Source: Methanoregula sp. PtaU1.Bin051 (GTDB lineage Archaea; Halobacteriota; Methanomicrobia; Methanomicrobiales; Methanospirillaceae). Taken from it: a stretch of DNA of 58,051 nucleotides. This document shows, in pieces, positions 1 through 7,535 of the stretch. The notes beneath the pieces are model-generated. The model was given only the letters and a program-made list of their open reading frames with translations. It made no database searches and was not told the DNA's origin. The position numbers were made by a program, and so were the translations under genes. The stretch spans positions 1-58,051 of the forward strand of contig MVRE01000023.1 in the NCBI GenBank assembly GCA_002067895.1. Reading direction: 5' to 3'. Within the stretch, counting starts at the first letter, position 1; every line of letters begins with the position of its first letter.

Positions 1-75
1 GTGATCCTCTATAACCTCTCAAGAATGATCTCTACTTTGTCATTTCTGGTTCTTGTTGAGGAATTCTACAGAGCC
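1..75 (+). mobile_element. 3' end of an IS element (DDE transposase C-terminus)
   Basis: The first 75 bases encode a transposase C-terminus (VILYNLSR...EEFYRA) that matches the C-terminus of the element at the right edge of the window, although the residues between these blocks differ. The segment ends with TCTACAGAGCC, the same terminal inverted repeat as the right-hand element. The rest of this copy lies outside the window. The reading frame has no stop inside the element and runs on into host DNA to a TGA near 109. It is a diverged sibling of the right-hand copy, not an identical one. Confidence 0.85.
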
Positions 76-107
76 ATCTTTTTATCAATTTTTTATCTCG
101 TGATATC

Positions 108-1418
108 TTGAAAGATAAATTAAAGAAATTATCATCACCAGAAAAGGCGTTATTAAATGATTTCAAAAATGAATTAAAAATCTATACTGACGAAGATGTC
201 ATCAATTATTTTTTAAATACTGTAGGAAAAGCAATCACTCCGAGAGATCGATCAAGTTTATCGATGCCTCTGATGGAAGAAATTGAGGCATTAGAAAAAA
301 TCTCCTATAAGGAAGAGATTAAACAATTCAAACAAGATTGTTTCAGAACAGATCGAGACTTATATGATTTAATTTTAGAATCACTCAAAATGCTTTGGGT
401 AAAAAAATACGAAAAAAGTGAGGCCTACAGAATATTTGAAATTTCAAAAGATTTCGAAAAAATTTTATTTAAAGATCCTAGATATCGAGATCATTTTATA
501 CATCAATTTCAAGTGTTTTTATCTGGACTTCCTGTAATCGACAAACAATACGATTCGATAGTAGATGTATATTCAAAAAAATTTGATGATCAATCTGAAG
601 TCAATATCGAGTTTAGCTGGCTACTTGCAGCATCATATCATGATAATGGATATCTTGTTCAAAAATTCGATAAATGGTTAGATAGTTTCTTTACAGAATT
701 TTTAGATATAAAACAATTACCTGTCCAAATAGATTTGTACCATTTGTTAATAACAAGAAATTTTCAGGAATATATTGATAAATTGACTAGTTTGTATTCA
801 TGTTTGAATAACAATTCTTCAAAAAAATGGCAATATGAAGGCTATCACAAAATTAACAATCACATTCGAAAGCTATTCACATCAAAAATTATCAATGAAC
901 GAAACCACGGAATGATTAGTTCTTTAATATTGTTAGATCGGATAGAACATAGTAAAATATCTGCGATGGATCCTAATTATAAAAAACGTTTATTTTCATC
1001 TGTAGTACTTCCAGCTGGATTATCTATATGTCTTCACGATAAAGGCATTTTTACTGATCCTGAAATTAAACCGATTGAATTTAAAAAAGATCCAATATCT
1101 TTTCTTTTAATTTTTTGCGATACAATTCAAGAATGGGGGCGACCAATTGGGCCGGATGGATCCGATTATGAATTAACAAATCCTCAATTGTCTGAATATT
1201 ACATTACGAAAGATAAAGTATCAGCAACAATTACCTATGATAAAATTATCACTTATAATACAAATACTGGAGAGAAGACAAATTTTGATTACAAAGCTGA
1301 TGAAATTACAAGTGTATTATCAAAATTAAAATCAAGTAAACCGAAATTCGAAATAACGCTTCAATCATTAGATAAGGATAATGAAATTTCAGATTTCTCA
1401 AGGACATGTCTTAGATAA
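108..1418 (+). CDS. HD-domain-like protein of unknown function, possibly 5'-truncated
   Basis: The 436-residue protein is mostly helical and lysine-rich. A set of spaced His/Asp pairs suggests a divergent HD-type metal-dependent phosphohydrolase fold: H129 and H132 in DHFIHQFQ, HD at 178-179, H267 in NHG, HD at 310-311 in CLHDKG, and a late Asp in FCDTIQEWGR. No sequence identifies its substrate. The first start codon is TTG without a Shine-Dalgarno sequence, and the frame stays open upstream into the IS element ending at 75. The native N-terminus may therefore have been cut off by the insertion. Base composition is strongly AT-rich, unlike most of the window, which suggests acquired DNA. It converges on the transglutaminase-like gene. 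Confidence 0.6.
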   Translation: MKDKLKKLSSPEKALLNDFKNELKIYTDEDVINYFLNTVGKAITPRDRSSLSMPLMEEIEALEKISYKEEIKQFKQDCFRTDRDLYDLILESLKMLWVKKYEKSEAYRIFEISKDFEKILFKDPRYRDHFIHQFQVFLSGLPVIDKQYDSIVDVYSKKFDDQSEVNIEFSWLLAASYHDNGYLVQKFDKWLDSFFTEFLDIKQLPVQIDLYHLLITRNFQEYIDKLTSLYSCLNNNSSKKWQYEGYHKINNHIRKLFTSKIINERNHGMISSLILLDRIEHSKISAMDPNYKKRLFSSVVLPAGLSICLHDKGIFTDPEIKPIEFKKDPISFLLIFCDTIQEWGRPIGPDGSDYELTNPQLSEYYITKDKVSATITYDKIITYNTNTGEKTNFDYKADEITSVLSKLKSSKPKFEITLQSLDKDNEISDFSRTCLR

Positions 1419-1512
1419 TATTATTTTCATTACTCCTCCTCCTAATCTACAAATAAACGATCCTTGGTGGGATAATTACTAAAATCAATTATACTAATAG
1501 AACTCTCTCATT

Positions 1513-2409
1513 CTATCCCTTTTTCAACGAATCAGGAGTAAAACCATGTTCTTTGAAAATATCAGGATGATGATCTGTAGATGTCATATTTGTAATATTT
1601 ACATAAAGTGGGAAATCAGTTCTTTTTAAAAATGCTGCATACTCCACAGATTTTATTGGTTCAATTGCCGTTGTGTAGGTTTTGTCGAAAACAAACCAAG
1701 TATCTCCTATTTGTATTTCGGGAAATTGATGATCTACTCCAACTCCTTTTAACATAATTGAACGTGTTTTCAACTTTGTAATGTCATTCAATAAGTATGA
1801 AATCGCATCAGAAAATTCACCACATCTCCCGGTATGTTGAACCACAATCAATTTGTTAATTCCATTAAATCCCGCATAATAAATACTTAAAAGCGGATTA
1901 AAAAAAGAATTCAGCCCGATCATTAATTCGTTTGCAGTAAGAAATCGATTTGGTGTGTAGTAGGATGAATCATAATAGACATATCCCTCTCGATAGTTTG
2001 ATACAATATCCCACGATGCATTTAATTGATCACTGGATTGATAATTTAATTTTTTTTGGTATTGCTCAAAGTAACCATTCCTTAAATTATCATATTTTAT
2101 TTCAATTGCAGCTAATGTCATTGCTTGAAAAACAACCCAAATTACAATGATAAATAAAAATAATTTAGCTTCAAATCGACTGATCGATCGATTGAAAAAA
2201 ATTATTAATGCAAACATAATCGTAATTGCGATTGAAATGAGTAGAGTAAGATGATCAAATAAAAAAAGGAGTTTTTGATTTAATATTATTGAATAAATGA
2301 GATAGATTAATGGAATACTTAATACTATACCCGTTGTTATTTCTTTTTTCATCCTTTGACGATTAAGTGGATTTGAAAAGTATTGTCTAATAACGGTTAA
2401 AACACTCAT
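1513..2409 (-). CDS. Membrane-anchored transglutaminase-like protein
   Basis: This 298-residue protein has three hydrophobic segments in its first 102 residues (about 25-45, 50-72 and 80-102). A soluble domain follows that looks like a transglutaminase/PNGase-type papain fold. The catalytic triad can be read as C196 in TGRCGEFSDA, H227 in VDHQFPEIQIG and D242 in WFVFDKTY, the spacing expected for that family. Such proteins may act as proteases, amidases or crosslinkers; the substrate is unknown. The domain is probably held at the membrane, with its side uncertain. The gene is AT-rich and shares the acquired island with the HD-like gene. No operon partner is visible. Confidence 0.7.
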   Translation of the reverse strand: MSVLTVIRQYFSNPLNRQRMKKEITTGIVLSIPLIYLIYSIILNQKLLFLFDHLTLLISIAITIMFALIIFFNRSISRFEAKLFLFIIVIWVVFQAMTLAAIEIKYDNLRNGYFEQYQKKLNYQSSDQLNASWDIVSNYREGYVYYDSSYYTPNRFLTANELMIGLNSFFNPLLSIYYAGFNGINKLIVVQHTGRCGEFSDAISYLLNDITKLKTRSIMLKGVGVDHQFPEIQIGDTWFVFDKTYTTAIEPIKSVEYAAFLKRTDFPLYVNITNMTSTDHHPDIFKEHGFTPDSLKKG

Positions 2410-2787
2410 AATGTTATTATTAAGTGTATATTTATTTTGAATCCCTTACATCTATCATGTAATCATTGCCATCGGACCAATTCGACCAAATCATTTATCT
2501 TTTTTCGAATTTGGTTATTATTGACCTATAAGACTTTGTGAATTTTGTGGAAGCTATCCGGTTGGCCCGTTGATCCAATGCCCGCAGGCCGGCATTGTCC
2601 CGTTTTGCCTAAACCGGATCTCGGAGTTTTTTGCCCCGTTCGCTTCCAATCCATCATAATATTCCCGGATTTTCCTTTTTGGAATTTATTCAGCGAAGAG
2701 CATCTGGTATTATCAACCCTATAGTATTGTCAAAGGGACTCTCAAGACAAAGAGAACCGGATAAAAAAGAACGGAGAACCAGCCGGA

Positions 2788-2804
2788 GGTACATTATATG
2801 TACC
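2788..2804. promoter_or_regulatory. Palindrome GGTACAT-TAT-ATGTACC, possible operator
   Basis: Two perfect 7-base arms flank a 3-base centre, and the symmetry extends imperfectly (GGAGG/CCTTCC). It resembles a dimeric regulator site. The nearest downstream gene starts about 265 bases away, so its target is uncertain. Confidence 0.35.
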
Positions 2805-2956
2805 TTCCAATAAAACGAGACTCACGCCCCGATTCGTTCGGGACGCACGCAACGCGCTCCGTTTTCCGGAAAAATCAAGTTATAATCAAAGCCCATTAAG
2901 TATCCGAGCAAATACTACTGCTGTCTAAGGGGCCCCGATGACACTGAAAACACAGC

Positions 2957-2978
2957 GAAGAACCCTCACGGGTTCTTC
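2957..2978. repeat. REP-like hairpin, copy 1
   Basis: GAAGAACCC and GGGTTCTTC form a perfect 9-bp stem with loop TCAC. It is followed by TCTCGTC and a second hairpin, CTGGTTC/GAACCAG. The framing CGAAGA...TCTTCTC is shared with hairpins at 4085 and 11730. Confidence 0.7.
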
Positions 2979-3034
2979 TCGTCTTTCTGGTTCTGAAGAA
3001 CCAGTCAGAAAAACAAAAGGAGGTGAAACAAACC

Positions 3035-3073
3035 ATGAGAGAAAAATCAACCATCACGGGGAGGCCGGCATGA
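3035..3073 (+). CDS. Possible 12-residue leader peptide
   Basis: A strong Shine-Dalgarno sequence AGGAGGTG (3018-3025) precedes ATG at 3035. The tiny frame MREKSTITGRPA ends in a TGA that overlaps the ATG of the next gene (ATGA at 3070-3073). This looks like a translationally coupled leader. It could instead be chance, because the downstream gene also has its own weaker ribosome site. Confidence 0.35.
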   Translation: MREKSTITGRPA

Positions 3074-3495
3074 GCCGCGGCCCGCGCCCGCACAAGGCGC
3101 TCGAAGAAGCGATCCCGATAGCAAAGGCGCGTGGTATCATCCAGGTGACGCTCTCCGGGCCCGAGCGGATCTTCGATATCGCGATCGTCTCGAAGATCCC
3201 GCTCGTGTTTGCCCGCGTCATGTTCGCGCCGAAGATCCTCGCGGACATTTTGGAGCTTGCGGAATATTACAAGCCGGAGATCGCCGAGCTCCGGCTCATC
3301 GCGAAAGATCCGGCGGTTGTGGCCGAGCTCTGGATCCGGTCCAAGCACGGGACCTGGCGGTTCTTCCTCGTCACGCCATCGACGCTCGTTGAGATCGACC
3401 GCGAGGGGAAACGGATCGTGTCGGGGCAGACGATAGCGTACCTGGCCGGGGTCGCGGCACGGGAGCAGGAGGGAGTATCTTCCTCCTCTCCATAA
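3070..3495 (+). CDS. Conserved-looking hypothetical protein (141 aa)
   Basis: The protein begins MSRGPRPHKALEEA and is a compact alpha/beta sequence without signal peptide or membrane segment. Residues such as RLIAKDPAVVAELW and KHGTWRFFLVTP look like conserved core elements, but I do not recognise the family with certainty. I chose ATG 3070 because GGGAGG lies seven bases upstream and because it overlaps the stop of the small leader frame. A longer in-frame start at 2938 would run through the hairpins and reads as low-complexity, so I rejected it. Codon use is typical of the GC-rich chromosome. The gene stands alone, flanked by hairpins upstream and a 246-bp tandem duplication downstream. 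Confidence 0.65.
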   Translation: MSRGPRPHKALEEAIPIAKARGIIQVTLSGPERIFDIAIVSKIPLVFARVMFAPKILADILELAEYYKPEIAELRLIAKDPAVVAELWIRSKHGTWRFFLVTPSTLVEIDREGKRIVSGQTIAYLAGVAAREQEGVSSSSP

Positions 3496-3518
3496 TCTCC
3501 CTATATCCTGTTTTCAAT

Positions 3519-3970
3519 CGGGGCCTGTATCGGGCCCGGTTGTACCTCTTTTCTCTCTCACCCCTTGTTTACAGAGGTCATAATTCGGAAAAATGCGGAA
3601 TCCGGGCCGGAATAACCGGGCATTTTCCGGCGGGAATTGGGGAGGTCATATTTGGCAACGTAACAGCAGCCTGCGAAAGGAGGGGATGTGTTTCAGGACG
3701 TGGCGGGACCCCGGCTGGGGGTTGCCGGATCCACCGTTCAACTCCTTGATCTGCCCTTCAGCAACGGAGCCCGTATTGGGCCCGGTTGTACTTCTTTTCC
3801 CTCTATCCCCTATACGAGTGAGGTAATAATTCCTGAAAACGCGGAATTCAGGCCGGAACAATTCAGTGATCTCCGGCGGGAATTAAGAAGGTCATATTTG
3901 GCGATGTTACAGCAAACCGGGAAAGGAGGAGATGTGTTTCAGGACGTGGCGGGACGCCGGCAGGGGGTTT
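3519..3970 (+). repeat. Tandem duplication, 246-bp period, two copies
   Basis: Copy 1 (about 3519-3724) and copy 2 (about 3765-3970) are aligned with an offset of 246 bases. Shared blocks include GGGCCCGGTTGTAC (3532 and 3778), CCGGCGGGAATT, and TTTCAGGACGTGGCGGGAC (3691 and 3937). Each copy contains AAAGGAGG followed by an ATG opening a short frame that begins MCFRTWRD. The copies have diverged by substitutions and small indels. Confidence 0.75.
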
Positions 3971-3990
3971 TTCCGGGCCTGATCTCTCTT

Positions 3991-4070
3991 TTCCCGGCCC
4001 GGCCGTTCGCCTCGTTTCCCCCGGTTTCATGTCACAGGGCGGGCCGGGGAGCGTTTGTCAGACAGGGGTC
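3991..4070 (+). repeat. Dispersed repeat, copy A (upstream of the CAP gene)
   Basis: This segment aligns base for base over about 80 positions with 5231-5310: TTCCC..., GTTCGCC, TTTCCCC, GTTTCA, CAGGGCG. The first part (GGCCGTTCGCCTCGTTTCCC) recurs at 7300-7325. Copies A and B lie in direct orientation on either side of the CAP-domain gene. Confidence 0.65.
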
Positions 4071-4084
4071 TCGTATGAGAACTC

Positions 4085-4104
4085 GAAGATATCCTGATAT
4101 CTTC
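4085..4104. repeat. REP-like hairpin, copy 2
   Basis: GAAGATATC and GATATCTTC form a perfect 9-bp stem with loop CT, followed by TCGTGCTCCC. Flanking bases match the CGAAGA...TCTTCTC framing of the copies at 2957 and 11730. Confidence 0.7.
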
Positions 4105-4186
4105 TCGTGCTCCCTTGCGGTCGCACCCTGAATGCCCTGTATTCGCGAAGGCTTTATCATCTATCTTACGTGATTAATTCTCTCTT

Positions 4187-5215
4187 ATGGGGAAGAGATT
4201 CAGATTTCGCAATTTCTCCTTCCCGAAAATATCAAAATATATCCTTATCTGCGCAGTCTTGGTTATTATTACCGGCCTTATCTATCCGACATTTTCATCT
4301 GAACTCACATTGATTGGCAAACTTGGTCTGGTTGCTGCATATCTTGTCTATGGCATTGAAGGCTACTTCTGGTTCTATGATAAGACGAGATTTGTTTGCT
4401 GGATTATTCTGCCATTACTGGCTTGGATTCATTATACTCCTGATGCATCAACAGTGCTTGCGCAGGGTATCAATGGTATTGTTACAAATGCAGGATACTA
4501 TGTCTCGCTCGTCTCACTTCTTGCGATACTCATTGTAATCGTTATCAATTGCTCCTATAACAAGAGGCGATGGCTATTTACAGGCACTGTAAACATTGCT
4601 GTAATTCTAGTTGTATTCACATTGCTTAACCCGGTTTCAGCTCTGTTCCCGGTTTCGCCGAGTGAGATTCAAGGAAAGAATACGATTACCACAACACCTA
4701 CCAGTGCTATCACAAATGTCCCGTCATCGATCTTCGATATAACTCAAAACCGTCAGGATATTTCGCCGGCGATTGAAGATGCGATTTTCCGGTATACAAA
4801 TGAGGAACGCCAGAAGTCCCAGCGATCTCCATTACAATACGATAGAAGTCTCTCAGCAATTGCACGCGCTCACAGTACAGATATGGCTCAAAATGACTTT
4901 TTCTCTCATACAAACCTTAAAGGGGAAGATCCCACTGACAGAGCTACCCGATCCGGATACAGCGTCCATAAAGAATTGGGAAGCGGATGGTATTCAGAGG
5001 GTATTGCAGAAAATATCGGGAAGATGCCAACAGGAAATGTTGTCGGGATCGGATATGTGTCATCAGATCCTGATAGTATCGCGAAAGCTCAGGTTAATTC
5101 ATGGATGACAAGTCCCGGCCATCGAAGCAATATCCTGAATTCCCAATATTCACGAATCGGTGTTGGCGTATCCTTCGATGGCATGTATTATATTTCGACA
5201 CAAAATTTCTGGTAA
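4187..5215 (+). CDS. Membrane protein with extracellular CAP/SCP domain
   Basis: The 342-residue protein has an N-terminal half with about five hydrophobic segments (residues 15-160). A Ser/Thr/Pro-rich linker follows, then a C-terminal CAP domain from about residue 195. CAP hallmarks are visible: YTNEERQ at the start, the LSAIARAHSTDMAQNDFFSH stretch, ENIG, W...SPGHRSNIL and a terminal YISTQNFW. The CAP domain is probably displayed outside the cell, where archaeal and bacterial members are thought to bind ligands or act on surface proteins; no enzyme activity can be assigned. DNA composition is AT-richer than the flanks. The gene is bracketed by direct copies of a dispersed repeat, suggesting it could have moved as a cassette. 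Confidence 0.85.
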   Translation: MGKRFRFRNFSFPKISKYILICAVLVIITGLIYPTFSSELTLIGKLGLVAAYLVYGIEGYFWFYDKTRFVCWIILPLLAWIHYTPDASTVLAQGINGIVTNAGYYVSLVSLLAILIVIVINCSYNKRRWLFTGTVNIAVILVVFTLLNPVSALFPVSPSEIQGKNTITTTPTSAITNVPSSIFDITQNRQDISPAIEDAIFRYTNEERQKSQRSPLQYDRSLSAIARAHSTDMAQNDFFSHTNLKGEDPTDRATRSGYSVHKELGSGWYSEGIAENIGKMPTGNVVGIGYVSSDPDSIAKAQVNSWMTSPGHRSNILNSQYSRIGVGVSFDGMYYISTQNFW

Positions 5216-5230
5216 TCCATTCTCCCGCTT

Positions 5231-5310
5231 TTCCCATTCGGTCGTTCGCCATTTGTTTTCCCCAGTTTCACGTCTCAGGGCGTGCCGAGGACAACTTTCA
5301 GGCGGGTTTT
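5231..5310 (+). repeat. Dispersed repeat, copy B (downstream of the CAP gene)
   Basis: Aligned with 3991-4070 at an offset of 1240 bases. The shared order is TTCCC, GTCGTTCGCC, TTTCCCC, AGTTTCA, CAGGGCG, CCGAGG. Divergence between the copies is moderate. Confidence 0.6.
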
Positions 5311-5415
5311 CTCCCGGATACTATTTCACAGGAATCGCCTGTGGAAAGGAAAGTGTTGCACCCTTTGAATCCGGTTTTCCGGTGCGCAGAGAAAAAATGA
5401 AATTCAATGCCAAAA

Positions 5416-6165
5416 TCAGATATTTGTAAGACGGGTGAAATGTATCTCGCACCCTGAAATATCCGGCATCTCTTTTTGTTTCAGGGGTATATATGTATAA
5501 AAATTCACCTGCGTATCCATGGTAAACGTCTCGTTGGATCTCAGCTCAGCGATAATTTTTCCATTCTTCCGGACTACAATAATTACGTCGTATACAGATG
5601 GTCTGATATTTCTTGGTACTAAAACACCGCCAACTGCCAGAAAATCCCACTTATCTGTTCCGGGGGTGTCTTCGCACGAGAAACCGATTGAGGTTGAGGT
5701 CTGGCCTTTGCCTTCGTAATATTCGCGGACAAACTTGTCCAGTTCAAACCCTGATATCCCGGTAACTTTTGGCGGATCGGCTCTCGTCCCATAACCGGGA
5801 TCATTGGCGATCTCTGGAAATGCCCGTCTCATAACGCAATCCTTGATATTCAAATAGGTGGCTCTCCAAGAAAAACTCCTTACGAGGGGATCGGATGCAC
5901 TTGTTACATACCCTTCAGTGAATACTTGTTGCGTTGCTGTGGGGATCTGAGTAGTTATTGTAACCGATGTATTCGAGGGGGATGTCTGGCCTGATACCGT
6001 TACTTGGGAGTCAGGAGTTGTAATTGTTGTAGTTGCAGTCGTTGGTTGCGATTGCGTTGTTGTTATCTGGTTATTTGATAACGTGGACGATGTACATCCT
6101 GCCGTAAAAGAGACCACTATTACCAGTAAAATCAGGCCTAGTATGCATGGCTTCAACATAATCAT
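5416..6165 (-). CDS. Secreted lipoprotein of unknown function
   Basis: The 249-residue protein opens with a lipoprotein signal: a hydrophobic stretch to about residue 22, then the lipobox FTAGC with the modifiable Cys near residue 24. A Thr/Ser/Gln-rich linker of about 60 residues, common in methanogen surface proteins, leads to a globular domain with three cysteines that I do not recognise. Two ATG codons lie in frame six bases apart; the second has the better-spaced purine-rich sequence. Its upstream DNA is the G/C-run tract. No operon partner is evident. Confidence 0.7.
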   Translation of the reverse strand: MIMLKPCILGLILLVIVVSFTAGCTSSTLSNNQITTTQSQPTTATTTITTPDSQVTVSGQTSPSNTSVTITTQIPTATQQVFTEGYVTSASDPLVRSFSWRATYLNIKDCVMRRAFPEIANDPGYGTRADPPKVTGISGFELDKFVREYYEGKGQTSTSIGFSCEDTPGTDKWDFLAVGGVLVPRNIRPSVYDVIIVVRKNGKIIAELRSNETFTMDTQVNFYTYIPLKQKEMPDISGCEIHFTRLTNI

Positions 6166-6865
6166 CTCTTTTCAGAACAGAATGAAATAATTTCCTGATG
6201 GTACGCAAATGTTGACTGAATAGACAAAAGGCAGATCTCCCACATCGGCAGGTAGCAACTGTCTGACAGGAGGGGTACCCCCACCACCCCCACAGGGTCC
6301 CACCCCCCATACCCCACGGGGGCCCCTGCTTTCCGGCCGCTTCTCCGACGGTGAAGGGATGTAGTACCCCCACCCTCGGGCCGGAGGGGGTACCCCCGCC
6401 CGGTTTGATGAGGATACCCCCCTGCCCCCCACGTTGGGGTCACGCGTACGGTGACCGGCCCCCCTCCCCCCCGGAGGGGGGTGGGGGTACCCCCTATTTT
6501 TGGGATTTTCGGTCTCCGACGGTGAGCCCAGTCGTTGAACCTTCATTTCCTGTGGAAAACGGGGGGTACTCCCCCTCAGGTGTGGGGGGATACCCCTCCC
6601 CCCTCAGGCTCGGGCGATACCCCCCTCCCCCCCATGGGGGGGTCGGCCGTGCTGAGGGAGGGTACCCCCCGCTCATGGACGAAAGGGGGGACCCCCCTCT
6701 TGCCTCGCCTTCCTCCCCACCCGCCCGCTCACCTCCCGGCCGGAGCAGGCCACGGCCTCCGGGCTCATAACCAGTGGTTACCATGGAACCGACAGGTATG
6801 ACATAACCGGAAGGTACAATAGTATGGTAAGACTGCCTCCGGGCAGGATACTGGAGATCACACCC
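6166..6865. other. Non-coding tract of iterated GGTACC-centred G/C runs
   Basis: Between about 6270 and 6700 there are roughly eleven short units of type GGGG(T/A)ACCCCC, centred near 6275, 6310, 6365, 6390, 6414, 6488, 6567, 6589, 6618, 6662 and 6688. Several are perfect palindromes around GGTACC. TCTCCGACGGTGA occurs twice (6341 and 6513). Frames open here in several directions only because stop codons are rare in G/C runs; the translations are Pro/Gly/Arg-rich and not credible. Confidence 0.75.
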
Positions 6866-7264
6866 ATGGTTACACTGACACAGGAGATCAAAGAGTCGCT
6901 CAAAGCGGCGAAGATCGCGTTCCTTGCGACATCGTCAAAGAAAGGCATTCCCAATAATGTCCCGATCGCGGCGTTCAAGGATCTGGATGACGGGACGCTG
7001 CTCATCTCGGACCAGTTCTTCAACAAGACGCTTGCCAACATGAAGGAGAACCCGGCAATCGCCCTGACGTGGTGGGGGGATGCAGGCGGTTTCCAGATCA
7101 AGGGTACCGTCACGCTCCACACGGATGGCGAGGTCTTCAAGAAGAACGTTGCATGGATGAAGGAGGCCTGGCCGAAATTTACGCCCAAGTCTGCCGTGCT
7201 CGTGAAGATTACGGATGTGTATATCGTGAAGCCGGGCCCCGAACCGGGAAAGAAGATTCTGTGA
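6866..7264 (+). CDS. Pyridoxamine 5'-phosphate oxidase-like FMN-binding protein
   Basis: The 132-residue protein is a small split-barrel flavoprotein. The N-terminal helix (VTLTQEIKESLK) and the strand IAFLATSSKKGIPNNVPIAAF are typical of the pyridoxamine-phosphate-oxidase-related family, as is the central TLLISDQFFNKTLANMKENPAIAL segment. Members bind FMN or F420 and carry out unassigned redox reactions in the cytoplasm; true pyridoxamine oxidase activity is unlikely for one this short. I chose ATG 6866 because CTGGAGATC lies about nine bases upstream; the earlier ATG at 6824 lacks a good site. The gene appears monocistronic and is followed by a degraded toxin-like remnant. Confidence 0.8.
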   Translation: MVTLTQEIKESLKAAKIAFLATSSKKGIPNNVPIAAFKDLDDGTLLISDQFFNKTLANMKENPAIALTWWGDAGGFQIKGTVTLHTDGEVFKKNVAWMKEAWPKFTPKSAVLVKITDVYIVKPGPEPGKKIL

Positions 7265-7268
7265 TCCG

Positions 7269-7418
7269 GGGGTTCTGCCTGAGGCCCACCCATATCACCG
7301 GCCTGGCCGTTCGCCTGGTTTCCCCCAACGCCACCGCGAACTGAAGAAAGGAACTTTTATCGCGATTCTCAAACAGGCCGAGATTGCCGTTGAGGACTTC
7401 AGGCAACTCTACCGGTAA
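7269..7418 (+). pseudogene. Probable remnant of a HicA-type toxin gene
   Basis: The frame ending at TAA 7416-7418 reads RELKKGTFIAILKQAEIAVE (residues encoded from 7335) and then DFRQLYR. This closely resembles the C-terminus of HicA mRNA-interferase toxins, which typically read H..KELKKGTLRSILKQAGISVEEF. No start codon or N-terminal half is present, and upstream sequence merges into a copy of the dispersed repeat (7300-7325). I infer a decayed gene fragment; no HicB antitoxin is adjacent. The match is from memory of the family. Confidence 0.5.
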
Positions 7419-7503
7419 TCCTCCTTCATACTCCCCATCCAATTTCTACGTAATTCCCCTGCCTCAGGCCCGAGATAATAATCCGGCCGGCAACCACTCA
7501 TCA

Positions 7504-7535
7504 CTTTTATATAGTAAATGTCCATACATTTACAT
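7504..7535 (+). promoter_or_regulatory. TATA box plus palindromic operator, likely leaderless start
   Basis: TTTTATATA at 7506-7513 is followed by the perfect inverted repeat TAAATGT-ccat-ACATTTA at 7515-7532. The ATG at 7536 lies where transcription should begin, about 27 bases from the TATA centre. The operator therefore sits between TATA and start site, ideal for repression by the HTH protein encoded next. Confidence 0.65.

Larger units (their letters stand above)
2410..3034. other. Gene-free stretch with inverted repeats; composition boundary
   Basis: I see no convincing gene here. DNA up to about 2540 is AT-rich and belongs to the left island; after that it becomes GC-rich. It contains an inverted repeat CAATGCC/GGCATTG (2576-2597), a palindrome GGTACAT-TAT-ATGTACC (2788-2804), a REP-like hairpin (2957-2978) and a second hairpin CTGGTTC/GAACCAG just after it. 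Confidence 0.6.
3496..4186. other. Gene-poor repeat region
   Basis: This 690-base stretch holds the 246-bp duplication, one copy of a dispersed repeat (3991-4070) and the second REP-like hairpin (4085-4104). The open frames here are short, overlapping and compositionally odd, so I annotate no protein beyond noting the MCFRTWRD mini-frames. Confidence 0.6.

Noticed and set aside
2631-2813. 60-codon plus frame
   Set aside because: No start site or conserved features, and it overlaps the palindrome region.
6245-6720. The GGTACC tract considered as a CRISPR array
   Set aside because: Units are very short, spacing is irregular (about 22 to 79 bases) and there are no uniform repeats or cas genes.
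6172-6801. Several long open frames rich in Pro, Gly and Arg in the G/C-run tract
   Set aside because: Stop codons are rare in G/C runs, frames are open in both directions, there is no plausible start site, and the translations are low-complexity.
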